From contig NZ_LMJY01000001.1 in NCBI RefSeq assembly GCF_001421325.1, positions 441,501-505,500 of the forward strand: DNA of 64,000 bases, given 5' to 3'. Below, one piece after another: positions 1 to 11,290 of this stretch; position 1 is the first letter of the stretch, and each line of letters begins with the position of its first letter. The notes under the pieces are model-generated. The model was not told where the DNA came from. It ran no database searches and was given only the letters and a program-made list of their open reading frames with translations. The translations under genes were made by a program, and so were the position numbers. The DNA is from Novosphingobium sp. Leaf2. GTDB taxonomy: Bacteria > Pseudomonadota > Alphaproteobacteria > Sphingomonadales > Sphingomonadaceae.

Positions 1-10
1 AAAAGAGTTT

Positions 11-709
11 GTGGGCACGCGCGGTCATGGGGAACGGCATTTCATCAGTCGCATGGGCTGGCTCAGGGCTGCCGTTCTGGGCGCGAATGACGGCTTGCTG
101 TCCACTTCCAGCCTCATCATGGGCGTTGCGTCGGCGTCCACGGGTCGCTCGCCGATCATCGTGGCCGGCGTTGCCGCTCTATTTTCGGGCGCCTTGTCGA
201 TGGCGGCGGGCGAATACGTATCGGTCAGTTCGCAGCGCGATTCGGAAGACGCCGATCTGCGCCGGGAGGCGGAGGAATTGCGGACTACCCCCAAGGCCGA
301 ACAGATCGAACTGGCAAACATCTATGTGGAGCGCGGCCTTGACCCGGATCTGGCCGTGCAGGTCGCCACGCAGCTTATGGCGCGCGATGCGCTTGGTGCT
401 CATGCCCGCGACGAACTGGGTCTTTCAGACGAAACCGCCGCGCAGCCGGTGAAGGCGGCGCTCGCTTCGGCGACGTCGTTTGCGGCAGGCGCCTTGCCGC
501 CGCTGCTGATCGCGATCCTAGTTCCGCCCGCCTATGTCTTGTGGACGATACCCGTTATTTCGCTGCTGTGTCTGGCGATCCTGGGCGCGCTCGGCGCAAG
601 AACGGGCGGCGCGGCGGAAGGGCCTGCGGTGATAAGGGTGGTTTTGTGGGGCGCGCTGGCGATGGCGATCACGACGGGTATCGGCCGGCTTTTCGGCACC
701 GTGGTGTAA
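11..709 (+). CDS. VIT1/CCC1-family membrane transporter (possibly 5'-truncated by window edge)
   Basis: The predicted protein is 232 aa and begins near the family motif GERHFISRMGWLRAAVLGAN, typical of VIT1/CCC1 proteins, which move Fe2+ or Mn2+ across membranes. Hydrophobic helices occupy about residues 15-65 and the C-terminal 90 residues. The charged stretch between them (about 70-140) matches the cytoplasmic metal-binding insertion of the family. A GTG start at 11 follows a purine-rich AAAAGAG, but the frame stays open to base 2, so a start outside the window is possible. Family assignment is secure; the metal is an inference from the family. Confidence 0.85.
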   Translation: MGTRGHGERHFISRMGWLRAAVLGANDGLLSTSSLIMGVASASTGRSPIIVAGVAALFSGALSMAAGEYVSVSSQRDSEDADLRREAEELRTTPKAEQIELANIYVERGLDPDLAVQVATQLMARDALGAHARDELGLSDETAAQPVKAALASATSFAAGALPPLLIAILVPPAYVLWTIPVISLLCLAILGALGARTGGAAEGPAVIRVVLWGALAMAITTGIGRLFGTVV

Positions 710-726
710 AGCGGCCAGGCAAGCGA

Positions 727-2211
727 CTACAACTCGTTGGCTTCGAGTTGCTGCTGATAGCCCCACTGTGCATCCGGGCGGCAGATGCCGGCGCGCACGA
801 ACAGGCATGGGCGCTCGTCCCCCAATGTCCCGCACGCGACCTGGCGATAGCCCTGCGCGCCCGCCGGCAGGCGCTGCAGCACCAGCGCGTTGACCGAGGC
901 TGCAAGCGCAGGCGGCATCGGGGCGCTTTCGCGCGAAATAGCGCGGGGTATGAGCAACAGCGGCAGAGGGCGCGCAAGCAAGGTCGGCACGATGTGGCCC
1001 TTGTACTCGTAGTCCACCGCGATGGCGCAGACCTTGGGGTCGGCGGCTGCGCGGTTGGCAAGGCGCGGTACGGCGCTGCCGCCGCGATAGGCGCTGGCCC
1101 CGCCGGTCAGCTGCGCGGACCATGCCGACATCCCCGCCCACGCCAGCATCATCGCGATTGCAGCGACGATGCCCGCCCCAGCGCCGCGACCGCGCGCCAG
1201 CCGCTGCGCCAGATGGGCAGAGCCGATCCCCGCCAGCAGCAGGAAGGTCAGCGTCGAGATCCAGATGAACCGATATTCCTTGTGCGCGATCAGGCTGTGC
1301 ACCGCCACGTTGACCAGCGCGGCGTAGAGCAGCGGGCGATAGCGCGTGCCCGCTGCCACCGCGCCGATCAGCACCAGCGGCATGAACGGCCACAGGTGAT
1401 CGCGCAGCATCGCCAGGTATGCCAGCGGACCCGCCGTTCCGAAGCGTCCGGCCCGGCCCTCGCCGATGTTCATCTGCAGATTTACCCAGATCCACGAAAA
1501 CGGCGTCAACCCGGCGGCAAGATCGCTCAACGCACCGATCCCGCCCGCGGCAAGCGCCCCGGCCAGGAACGGCCGCCAGCGCGCCATATTCAGCCGCAAC
1601 GCGCCGCATGTCAGCACGACGCCGAACACCCCATATTGCAGCCGCACCAGCACCGCCAGACCCACCAGCAAGCCCGCCAGCGCCAGTCCCCGTGTGCGGG
1701 TGCGTGCATCCAGCAGCAGGGCGCCGCCCATCAGCATCAGTGCCGCGCCCAGGCTTTCGGACAGCAGCAGGTCGGAATACAGGACGCTTTCCCACCACAC
1801 CCCCACCACGAACAGCGCCAGCAGCGCGTGCACCCGGCCAGTCAGCGCGCCTAACCGCCACGCAGCAGGCAGAGCCAGCAAGGTTAGCGTGGCAAAAAGC
1901 AGCCGGGCCGCCCACACGCCGGGCAGCGTGCCCGGCGCCAGCGCGTGGCCGATCACCAAGGGCACGCTCAGCATCTGCGGCACCAGAGCGTTGCGCAGGC
2001 CGAAGCGCCACTCCCACGGCACGATGCCATGCCCGGTGGCGATGCGGTTCGCCTGCTCAAGATACTGCATCAGCTCGTCGGAATGGGAGATGTCGAAGAT
2101 CGACAGCTGCGCCAGCCGCAGGCCCACCGCTAGCGCCACGATCGCACCGATCGCCGCAATCCATGCGCCTGTCATCCGCCCGCGCGGCGTGTCCTGCTGT
2201 ACCCCCGTCAT
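727..2211 (-). CDS. GT22-like membrane glycosyltransferase
   Basis: A 494-aa polytopic membrane protein. After the first helix comes an acidic HSDE motif (about residues 42-45) and then GHGIVPWEWRFGLRN, which resembles the region conserved in Alg9/PIG-B-type GT22 mannosyltransferases that use polyprenyl-phosphate sugars. About ten hydrophobic segments follow. Bacterial members are mostly uncharacterised and probably add a sugar to a lipid-linked or surface glycan. It converges on the VIT-family gene (17 bp between stops) and is divergent from ruvA. The fold is well supported; donor and acceptor are unknown. Confidence 0.7.
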   Translation of the reverse strand: MTGVQQDTPRGRMTGAWIAAIGAIVALAVGLRLAQLSIFDISHSDELMQYLEQANRIATGHGIVPWEWRFGLRNALVPQMLSVPLVIGHALAPGTLPGVWAARLLFATLTLLALPAAWRLGALTGRVHALLALFVVGVWWESVLYSDLLLSESLGAALMLMGGALLLDARTRTRGLALAGLLVGLAVLVRLQYGVFGVVLTCGALRLNMARWRPFLAGALAAGGIGALSDLAAGLTPFSWIWVNLQMNIGEGRAGRFGTAGPLAYLAMLRDHLWPFMPLVLIGAVAAGTRYRPLLYAALVNVAVHSLIAHKEYRFIWISTLTFLLLAGIGSAHLAQRLARGRGAGAGIVAAIAMMLAWAGMSAWSAQLTGGASAYRGGSAVPRLANRAAADPKVCAIAVDYEYKGHIVPTLLARPLPLLLIPRAISRESAPMPPALAASVNALVLQRLPAGAQGYRQVACGTLGDERPCLFVRAGICRPDAQWGYQQQLEANEL

Positions 2212-2314
2212 CGCCTTGGCCTAAGACAAACCCCAAGGCCTGTCACGCCTTCGCGGTTTGCCCCCTTGCCGGGCGGCGGGGCGCCGTGCATAGGGCAAGC
2301 ATGGGGAACAAAGC

Positions 2315-2920
2315 ATGATCGCCAAGCTCACCGGATTGCTAGACGATACCGGCCCGGACTGGGCGATCATCGACGTGGGCGGCGTGGGCTATCTGGTGCA
2401 GTGCTCCGCCCGCACACTGGGCCATCTCGGCATCCGCGGTGACCGGGTGGTGGTCCACACCGAGATGCAGGTTTCGGAAACCGACCAGCGGCTGATCGGC
2501 TTTGCCAGCGCGGCGGAGCGCAACTGGTTTCGCCTGCTCACCGCGATCCAGGGGGTGGGCTCCAAGGTGGCGCTGGCGATCCTGTCGGCCTTGACCACGG
2601 AGGAACTGCAGCGCGCGTGCGCGGGCGGGGATGCGGCGATGGTGGCGCGCGCCAACGGAGTGGGACCAAAGCTTGCCAGCCGCATCGTCAACGAACTGAA
2701 GGACAAGGCCGGCGCGCTGCCGGTTGCGCCCGGAATGCCAGGGCTGACCATCACCGCCCCGCCTGGGTCCGCCAGCGCCGATGCTGTCTCCGCCTTGCAG
2801 AACCTGGGCTTCAAGCCCCCGGTCGCCGCCACTGCGGTGGGCCGCGCGGTGGAAGAACTGGGCGAGGATGCCGGGCTCAACGATCTGGTGCGCGTGGCGC
2901 TAAAAAGGGCGGCGGGATAA
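2315..2920 (+). CDS. ruvA: Holliday junction branch migration protein RuvA
   Basis: 201 aa, the usual RuvA length. The N-terminus [11 protein letters not shown] starts the OB-fold domain. Helix-hairpin-helix motifs follow ([16 protein letters not shown] about 89-104, and [19 protein letters not shown] about 112-130). A flexible linker leads to the small C-terminal domain III that touches RuvB. RuvA binds four-way junctions and loads RuvB. The stop lies 3 bp before the ruvB start, so the two are an operon. ruvC, often upstream in relatives, is not here: the neighbour is the divergent glycosyltransferase. Confidence 0.97.
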   Translation: MIAKLTGLLDDTGPDWAIIDVGGVGYLVQCSARTLGHLGIRGDRVVVHTEMQVSETDQRLIGFASAAERNWFRLLTAIQGVGSKVALAILSALTTEELQRACAGGDAAMVARANGVGPKLASRIVNELKDKAGALPVAPGMPGLTITAPPGSASADAVSALQNLGFKPPVAATAVGRAVEELGEDAGLNDLVRVALKRAAG

Positions 2921-2923
2921 GCG

Positions 2924-3952
2924 ATGACGGACAATCCCATCATTTCCCCCAACCGCCAGATGGAAGACGCGGACGCGGCGCTGCGGCCCAAGACGCTGGC
3001 TGAATTTGTCGGGCAGGCAGCGGCCAAGGATAACCTGAGCGTCTTCATCGAAAGCGCCAAATCGCGGCGAGAGGCGATGGACCACGTGCTGTTCTTCGGT
3101 CCGCCGGGCCTTGGCAAGACCACGCTGGCGCAGATTGTCGCGCGCGAACTGGGCGTGGGTTTTCGCGCCACGTCCGGGCCGGTGATCGCCAAGGCGGGGG
3201 ACCTCGCCGCGCTGCTGACCAATCTGGAGCAGGGCGATGTCCTGTTCATCGACGAGATTCACCGCCTGAACCCGGTGGTGGAGGAAGTACTCTATCCCGC
3301 CATGGAGGATCGCGCGCTCGACCTCATCATCGGGGAGGGGCCGTCCGCGCGCTCGGTGCGGATCGACCTGCCGCCCTTCACGCTGGTGGGCGCGACGACA
3401 CGGCAGGGGCTGTTACAGACGCCGCTGCGCGACCGTTTCGGCATTCCGGTGCGGCTGCAGTTCTACACCGTGGCCGAACTGGAAAAGGTGGTGACGCGCG
3501 GCGCGGGCTTGCTGGGGATCGGCATGGACAAGGGCGGCGCCACCGAGATCGCGCGGCGGGCGCGCGGAACCCCGCGCGTGGCGGGGCGGTTGATGCGCCG
3601 GGTGCGCGATTTCGCCCATGTGGCCGGCTCCGACATGATCACAAGGGCCATTGCGGACGATGCACTGACCCGGCTGGAGGTGGATTCGATCGGGCTGGAT
3701 TCGCAGGATCGCCGCTATCTTCACATGATCGCGGACATCTACAAAGGCGGCCCGGTGGGCGTGGAAACCCTGGCAGCGGGCCTGTCCGAGCCACGCGACA
3801 CGATCGAGGAAGTGATCGAGCCGTACCTGATCCAGCTTGGGCTGGTAGCGCGCACCGCGCGCGGGCGCTGCCTTAACGATCGGGGCTGGCAGCACCTTGG
3901 GCTGACCCCGCCGACAGGGCCGCAAGGGGCGCTGTTCGATTCGGACGGCTGA
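2924..3952 (+). CDS. ruvB: Holliday junction branch migration helicase RuvB
   Basis: 342 aa AAA+ ATPase of normal length. Visible motifs are Walker [15 protein letters not shown] (about 57-70), Walker B LFIDEIH (about 106-112), sensor 1 GATT, the arginine-finger region LRDRFG (about 167), and a C-terminal winged helix ending near GLTPPTG. RuvB forms the hexameric motor that drives branch migration with RuvA. It is translationally close to ruvA (3-bp gap). Confidence 0.98.
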   Translation: MTDNPIISPNRQMEDADAALRPKTLAEFVGQAAAKDNLSVFIESAKSRREAMDHVLFFGPPGLGKTTLAQIVARELGVGFRATSGPVIAKAGDLAALLTNLEQGDVLFIDEIHRLNPVVEEVLYPAMEDRALDLIIGEGPSARSVRIDLPPFTLVGATTRQGLLQTPLRDRFGIPVRLQFYTVAELEKVVTRGAGLLGIGMDKGGATEIARRARGTPRVAGRLMRRVRDFAHVAGSDMITRAIADDALTRLEVDSIGLDSQDRRYLHMIADIYKGGPVGVETLAAGLSEPRDTIEEVIEPYLIQLGLVARTARGRCLNDRGWQHLGLTPPTGPQGALFDSDG

Positions 3953-4200
3953 GCGAATATCTATGGTATAGGTGCGCCGATCGGGCGGTGCGGCGTTGAC
4001 CTCCCTGGCCAGACAGTCCCGTTTCGACACAACCCGCGCAGCCGAATGATAAATTAACCACTTTTCCCGCATCGGGACGGTGAATTAGCTGTGAATGACG
4101 TTGCCGCGTTAACCTGTCTCTGCGTTGTTCGTGGCAGATGGATGCAACGGCCAGACGAAGGCCATCGCGCTCGACGCGAAAACTATAGAGAGCAACGTGT

Positions 4201-5178
4201 ATGTCGGTTCGGATGGCCCTTGCGAAATTGTCTGCCTGCGCGGCGGGCTGCGCGATCATTGGCGGCGGCGCCGTCCACGTCGCGGAAACCCAGTCCGCCC
4301 AGACCGCCTATCACAAGCTGAAGATGGCCAAGGTCGCCCGCGCAGAGCCGGTGAAGAAGCGCGCCGTGCGCCGCGTTGCCCGCCGTGAATTGCCGCGCAC
4401 CACCCGGCGGGTGCGCAAGATCATTCGCCGCACCTGCTGCGACCAGCCGCAGATGGCGGTGGTGCCAATGCCCGCGCCGTACCTGCCGCCCGCACCGCCG
4501 TCCTATGCGGGCGGTAGCGGCGGCGCGCCGGTGGTGATCGGCGGCGGCCCCATCGGCGGCTTCGGTGGCGGATTTTTCGGCGGCTTCTTTGGCGGTGGCA
4601 GCAGCGGTGGGGGTGGCAACGTGGTCATCACCTCCACCACCAGCGGCGGGGTAAGCACGACCACCGGCGGCACCACGTCGACCACCAGCGGCAACGTGTC
4701 GACAAGCGGCAACGTGTCGACAAGCGGCAACGTGTCGACAAGCGGCAACGTCTCGACGAGCGGCAACGTTTCGACCAGCGGAAACGTCACGTCCACCACT
4801 TCGACCACGTCGGGCAACGTATCGACGAGCAGCTCCTCATCGTCCTCAAGCTCGTCGTCGTCCAGTTCGTCCTCGTCCTCCTCCAGCTCGTCGAGTGGCG
4901 GGCATGGTCATGGTTCGTCGGGAAGCTCGTCCAGCGGGTCGTCCTCCGGTTCATCGTCGGGATCATCCTCCGGCTCTTCGGGATCTTCCGGCTCATCCTC
5001 GACCAGCAGCTCGACTTCGTCGTCGTCCTCCTCATCGACCAGTTCGAGCACGGGCGGATCGACCACCACCAGCACCGGTGGCCACGATGTGCCGGCACCT
5101 CCGATGCTGATCCTGTTCGGCGCGGCTGCAGCCGCCGTGGTCGGTCGTCGCCGCCTGGTTCGCCAGAAGGCGGCCTGA
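4201..5178 (+). CDS. Serine-rich repeat protein with PEP-CTERM-like C-terminal anchor
   Basis: 325 aa, low complexity. Order: a hydrophobic N-terminal segment (about 8-22, probable signal), a basic Arg/Lys-rich stretch (about 40-80), a Gly-rich stretch (about 100-140), six tandem TSGNVS-type hexapeptides (about 162-197), a long run of Ser broken by Gly/Thr (about 205-290), and a C-terminal tripartite tail: DVPAPP, a hydrophobic helix, then GRRRLVRQ. That tail resembles VPxP-type PEP-CTERM/exosortase sorting signals. I infer a secreted, probably glycosylated surface protein. No enzyme motif is visible. The gene stands alone and ends at a strong bidirectional terminator. Confidence 0.75.
   Translation: MSVRMALAKLSACAAGCAIIGGGAVHVAETQSAQTAYHKLKMAKVARAEPVKKRAVRRVARRELPRTTRRVRKIIRRTCCDQPQMAVVPMPAPYLPPAPPSYAGGSGGAPVVIGGGPIGGFGGGFFGGFFGGGSSGGGGNVVITSTTSGGVSTTTGGTTSTTSGNVSTSGNVSTSGNVSTSGNVSTSGNVSTSGNVTSTTSTTSGNVSTSSSSSSSSSSSSSSSSSSSSSSSGGHGHGSSGSSSSGSSSGSSSGSSSGSSGSSGSSSTSSSTSSSSSSSTSSSTGGSTTTSTGGHDVPAPPMLILFGAAAAAVVGRRRLVRQKAA
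4684..4791 (+). repeat. Six tandem 18-bp repeats inside the Ser-rich gene
   Basis: Six consecutive 18-bp units (4684, 4702, 4720, 4738, 4756, 4774), consensus ACAAGCGGCAACGTGTCG, encode Thr-Ser-Gly-Asn-Val-Ser. The second and third units are identical, which implies recent slippage or unequal exchange. They are in frame with the host gene. Confidence 0.9.
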
Positions 5179-5240
5179 CGCCTCCTGCTTCGGCGATGCA
5201 AGGGCTGACGCCCGACGCATCCCGCCTAGCTCCCTGAATA

Positions 5241-5280
5241 CGAAAAACCCCGCCCGGCGCGTGCCGGGCGGGGTTTTTCG
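5241..5280. terminator. Bidirectional rho-independent terminator
   Basis: A perfect 18-bp inverted repeat, CGAAAAACCCCGCCCGGC (5241-5258), loop GCGT, and its reverse complement 5263-5280, gives U-tracts on both strands. It sits between the convergent Ser-rich gene and aconitase and should terminate both. Confidence 0.95.
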
Positions 5281-5304
5281 TGTCCGCTAATAGCGTGTCG
5301 CGGC

Positions 5305-7992
<2,688 letters not shown>

Positions 7993-8146
7993 GGTGGGCG
8001 TTTTTCCCTTCGTGTGGAGCCTGCCCCTCACTGCGCCGCGGCGCTCCTTTACCGTGTTGCAGTGCGACAGGCGGAATCGTCGCGCCGCCGATGCGCGCTT
8101 GGGGCCGCAAGGTCAAGGGGCTGGAGGCATTGAGTCTGATGACGTT

Positions 8147-9037
8147 TCATTGCTTTCGCGTACCGATCCAGCATCCCAGCACGATCAGCGCCGCGCCCGC
8201 TACTACGCCAATGCCCACTGCCTCGTCGAACATCAGCCAGCCCATCAGGGTCGCCCAGCCAAAACCGGTGTATTCGATCGGCACAAGAACCTGCGCTTCC
8301 GCCCGCGCATAACCCCATGACAGGAACAGCAGGGCGATGGTGGCCAGCATAGCGCCCGCGATCGTCCAGCCGATGCTGACAGCGTCAGGCGTGGTCCAGT
8401 AGAACGGCGCGCATGCCAGCAGGATCGCTGCCACGGTCATGTTCTGGAACAAGGTGATTTCGGCAGGGCTCGCCAGCGTTGCCTGCTTGCGCTGGAGCAC
8501 GAGGTTGAGCGCATAGAACCCGGCCGACATCACGATGGCGATAGTGCCTTCCACCGCCTCTGGGCCGTATGCGCCTTTGCCAAACCGGTCGGCGGCGATC
8601 ACCAGCATGCCTGCCAGGCCCAGCAGCGCGGCAAGAATCGCGTTGGGGCGGATCGTCTCACCCAGCAGCAGCGCGGCGAAATACAGCGCCAGGATCGGCG
8701 CGAAGAACGAGATCGCCAACCCCTCGGCCAGCGGGATGCGCACCAGCCCGTGAAAGAACAGTGCGGCCATGACCGTGGTTATCGCCGCGCGCTGGACATG
8801 CAGGATGAAAACTGCGCGCGAAGGCACAGGCCGCCCGGCGGCAAGCCACACTGGTATGCTGAGCGCCGTGGCGAACAGGTTGCGCAGCAGCAGCGCGGTG
8901 CCCACGCCCACGGCCAGCGCGGCGGCCTTCATCGTGGCGTCCATCACACTGAACGCGGCGATGCCGGCCACCACAGCCAGCACTGGCCAAAGGGGACCGG
9001 CTGAGGGGCGGTCGGCGGGAGGCGCAGCAACGGACAT
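8147..9037 (-). CDS. EamA/DMT-family transporter
   Basis: About 296 aa from the chosen start at 9037 (MSVAAPPADRPSAG). A longer start at 9103 adds a basic, non-hydrophobic leader and is less likely. About ten transmembrane helices form two EamA repeats, with the first-repeat signature LAEGLAISFFAPILALYFA and a GETI motif after it. Members export metabolites or drugs; the substrate cannot be read from sequence. It ends about 155 bp downstream of the acnA start on the same strand and is divergent from the L,D-transpeptidase gene. Confidence 0.85.
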   Translation of the reverse strand: MSVAAPPADRPSAGPLWPVLAVVAGIAAFSVMDATMKAAALAVGVGTALLLRNLFATALSIPVWLAAGRPVPSRAVFILHVQRAAITTVMAALFFHGLVRIPLAEGLAISFFAPILALYFAALLLGETIRPNAILAALLGLAGMLVIAADRFGKGAYGPEAVEGTIAIVMSAGFYALNLVLQRKQATLASPAEITLFQNMTVAAILLACAPFYWTTPDAVSIGWTIAGAMLATIALLFLSWGYARAEAQVLVPIEYTGFGWATLMGWLMFDEAVGIGVVAGAALIVLGCWIGTRKQ

Positions 9038-9244
9038 GGCGGGCAAGCGTGTCGCCCGCCGCAAGGTTGTGCGCAAGCAATTCATGTTGCCGACAGGTCG
9101 CATCCTTGAAGGAATGCGTGTAAACGGTCATCTTGTAGATGCGCCGGCGACTGACGTTGTCGGCAGCCCATCACGCATGTTTCAAGAAGGGATCGTCCGC
9201 CAGGGACGGCCCGCGTTCTCCAGTACAGCAGGTTTCAAGGTTTT

Positions 9245-10684
9245 ATGGCGAGTTTCAAGCGGTTCGGTCCCGGCGTTGTCTCCGTATTGACGATCCTGTC
9301 CCTCGGAGCGCAGGCCGCGCAGGCGCAGCGCATCAAGACCGAAACGCCGGAGGACCTGCTGCCGCCCGCAGTCTCCGCCAAGGTGCCCGCGCCCAGTCCC
9401 GCGCGCATGCCAACGCCGCAGCCAACCGTAACGCCGACCGGCGTTCCGGCGGCGGCTCCGGCCCCTGTCACTACCAGCGGCGCGCCGGTCATGCAGGAAG
9501 TCACCGTCGTGGAGCCGGTGATGCCCTGGACCTTGTCCGACGCACAGGCGCTTTTGACCACCATCGGCTACATCGGCAAGGAAGGCCTGATCCCGGCCGA
9601 TTATCAGCCCGCGGCGCTGAAGGCCGCGATTGCAAACGGCGAGGGCGACCAGCTCGACGCGCTGGCCAGCAAGGTGTTCGGCTGGCTGATCGAGGATCTG
9701 CGCGATGGCCGCACACCGATGACCGCGCGCGTGCAGTGGTTCGCGGTCGATCCCGATCAGGATGTGATGCCCACGCAGCAGATCATGGCGCAGGCCCTGT
9801 CGGAACATGACGTGGCAGGCGTTGTCGCCAGGCTCGCGCCCACCAACCCGGACTACGCCGCGCTCAAGGCAGAGCTTAACATCACGCCCGCGTCCGCCAA
9901 GGATCGCCGCGCGCTGATCCAGGCCAACATGGACCGCTGGCGCTGGCTCGCACGGGATCTGGGCACGGTGTATCTGATGACCAACGTGCCCGAATTCCAG
10001 CTGCGGCTGGTGGTCAGGGACAAGATTCTGCGCACATACAAGACAGTGGTGGGCAAGCCAGGCCGCACGGCCACCCCGCAGCTAGCCGAAACGGTGAGCG
10101 CGGTGGTGTTCAACCCGACGTGGACGGTGCCGCAGTCCATCGTCAAGGGTGAGGGGCTGGGCGCCAAGGTGATGGGCAACCCGCGCTGGGCCGCCGCCAA
10201 TCACTACAAGGGCTTCCGCAGCGCCGATGGCACGATCACCGTCGTCCAGCAGCCGGGCCCCAGCAACGCGCTGGGCCTGATGAAGATCGACATGCCCAAT
10301 CCGCACGCGATCTATCTGCACGACACGCCGTCCAAGCAGTATTTCAATTCCGACGTGCGCGCCTTCAGCCACGGCTGCATCCGCACCGAGCGCGCGGTGG
10401 AACTGGGGATGACGATGGCAATCCTGGGCGCGCAGATGCCCGCCGCCGACGCCGCCGAACTATCCCGCGCGGGCGAATACAAGAAAGTGCCGATGACGCG
10501 GACTTTCCCGGTCTATATCACGTACTTCACCTTCGCCCGCTCGATTGACGGGACGCTGCAGGCGTTCAACGACATCTACGGCCGTGACGCCCCGGTGCTC
10601 GCCAGCTTCAAGAGCCCCCGCCAGCTCAAGACCACCCAGCGCGCCAGCGACGAGGCGGTCATCCAGCTGGATAACCCGCTGTAA
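9245..10684 (+). CDS. L,D-transpeptidase, YcbB-like
   Basis: 479 aa. A signal peptide (about 1-28, ending AAQAQ) is followed by a Pro/Ala-rich linker (about 40-85), then a helical region and the YkuD catalytic domain. The catalytic motif is SHGCIRTERAVEL with Cys378 as nucleophile; the paired upstream histidine is in IYLHDTPSK. These enzymes make 3-3 cross-links in peptidoglycan or attach proteins to it, in the periplasm. The size and long N-terminal part suit the YcbB branch rather than the short ErfK type. Confidence 0.9.
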   Translation: MASFKRFGPGVVSVLTILSLGAQAAQAQRIKTETPEDLLPPAVSAKVPAPSPARMPTPQPTVTPTGVPAAAPAPVTTSGAPVMQEVTVVEPVMPWTLSDAQALLTTIGYIGKEGLIPADYQPAALKAAIANGEGDQLDALASKVFGWLIEDLRDGRTPMTARVQWFAVDPDQDVMPTQQIMAQALSEHDVAGVVARLAPTNPDYAALKAELNITPASAKDRRALIQANMDRWRWLARDLGTVYLMTNVPEFQLRLVVRDKILRTYKTVVGKPGRTATPQLAETVSAVVFNPTWTVPQSIVKGEGLGAKVMGNPRWAAANHYKGFRSADGTITVVQQPGPSNALGLMKIDMPNPHAIYLHDTPSKQYFNSDVRAFSHGCIRTERAVELGMTMAILGAQMPAADAAELSRAGEYKKVPMTRTFPVYITYFTFARSIDGTLQAFNDIYGRDAPVLASFKSPRQLKTTQRASDEAVIQLDNPL

Positions 10685-10701
10685 GAAGGTAGCCGCAAGG
10701 C

Positions 10702-11283
10702 ATGAGCGATGATCCTGCGGCAGGCTGGGAGGGCGTCGCTGCGCAATTCGCCGCCATGCGTTCAAACGTGGGGGCAGATGTCGTAAAGCGCTGGTCCCGA
10801 TGCTTGCCACCTGCCGGCGCCGTCCTCGATATCGGTTGCGGCAACGGCCTGCCGATTTCGAAAACGCTGGCGCAGGACGGGTTCGCTGTCTGGGGTGTCG
10901 ATGCGTCGCCCACGCTGTTGGCGCAGTTTCGGCAGAACGTGCCCGGTGCCAAAGCGGCCTGCGAAGCGGCGCTGGCCAGCCGCTTTTTCGACCGTCAGTT
11001 CGATGGCGTCGTGGCCATAGGTCTGATGTTTCTGCTGCCGGAAGCAGACCAGCGCGCCGTGATCGCCCGTGTCGGTATGGCGCTGCATCCCGGCGGGCAT
11101 TTCCTGTTCAGCGCGCCGCGCCAGCCTTGCGAATGGACCGACACGCTGACGGGGCGGCGATCCGTCTCGCTGGGCGAAGCGGGCTATCACGAGGCGCTGA
11201 CCGCTGCCGGGTTCGGCATGGTGGATGCCTATGTCGACGACGGCGCGAACGACTATTTTCACGCCGTGTCCAGCGCAGCGTAA
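10702..11283 (+). CDS. Class I SAM-dependent methyltransferase
   Basis: 193 aa. Motif I is VLDIGCGNGLPISKTLAQ (about 36-53), followed by the acidic end of beta2 in VWGVDASP, so the Rossmann SAM site is complete. No substrate-specific domain is visible. It starts 17 bp after the L,D-transpeptidase stop and is probably co-transcribed; it converges on recQ with a 7-bp gap. Confidence 0.85.
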   Translation: MSDDPAAGWEGVAAQFAAMRSNVGADVVKRWSRCLPPAGAVLDIGCGNGLPISKTLAQDGFAVWGVDASPTLLAQFRQNVPGAKAACEAALASRFFDRQFDGVVAIGLMFLLPEADQRAVIARVGMALHPGGHFLFSAPRQPCEWTDTLTGRRSVSLGEAGYHEALTAAGFGMVDAYVDDGANDYFHAVSSAA

Positions 11284-11290
11284 TCCCGAT

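Noticed and set aside
4684..4791. CRISPR-like array
   Set aside because: Units are 18 bp with no spacers and are in frame within a protein-coding gene.
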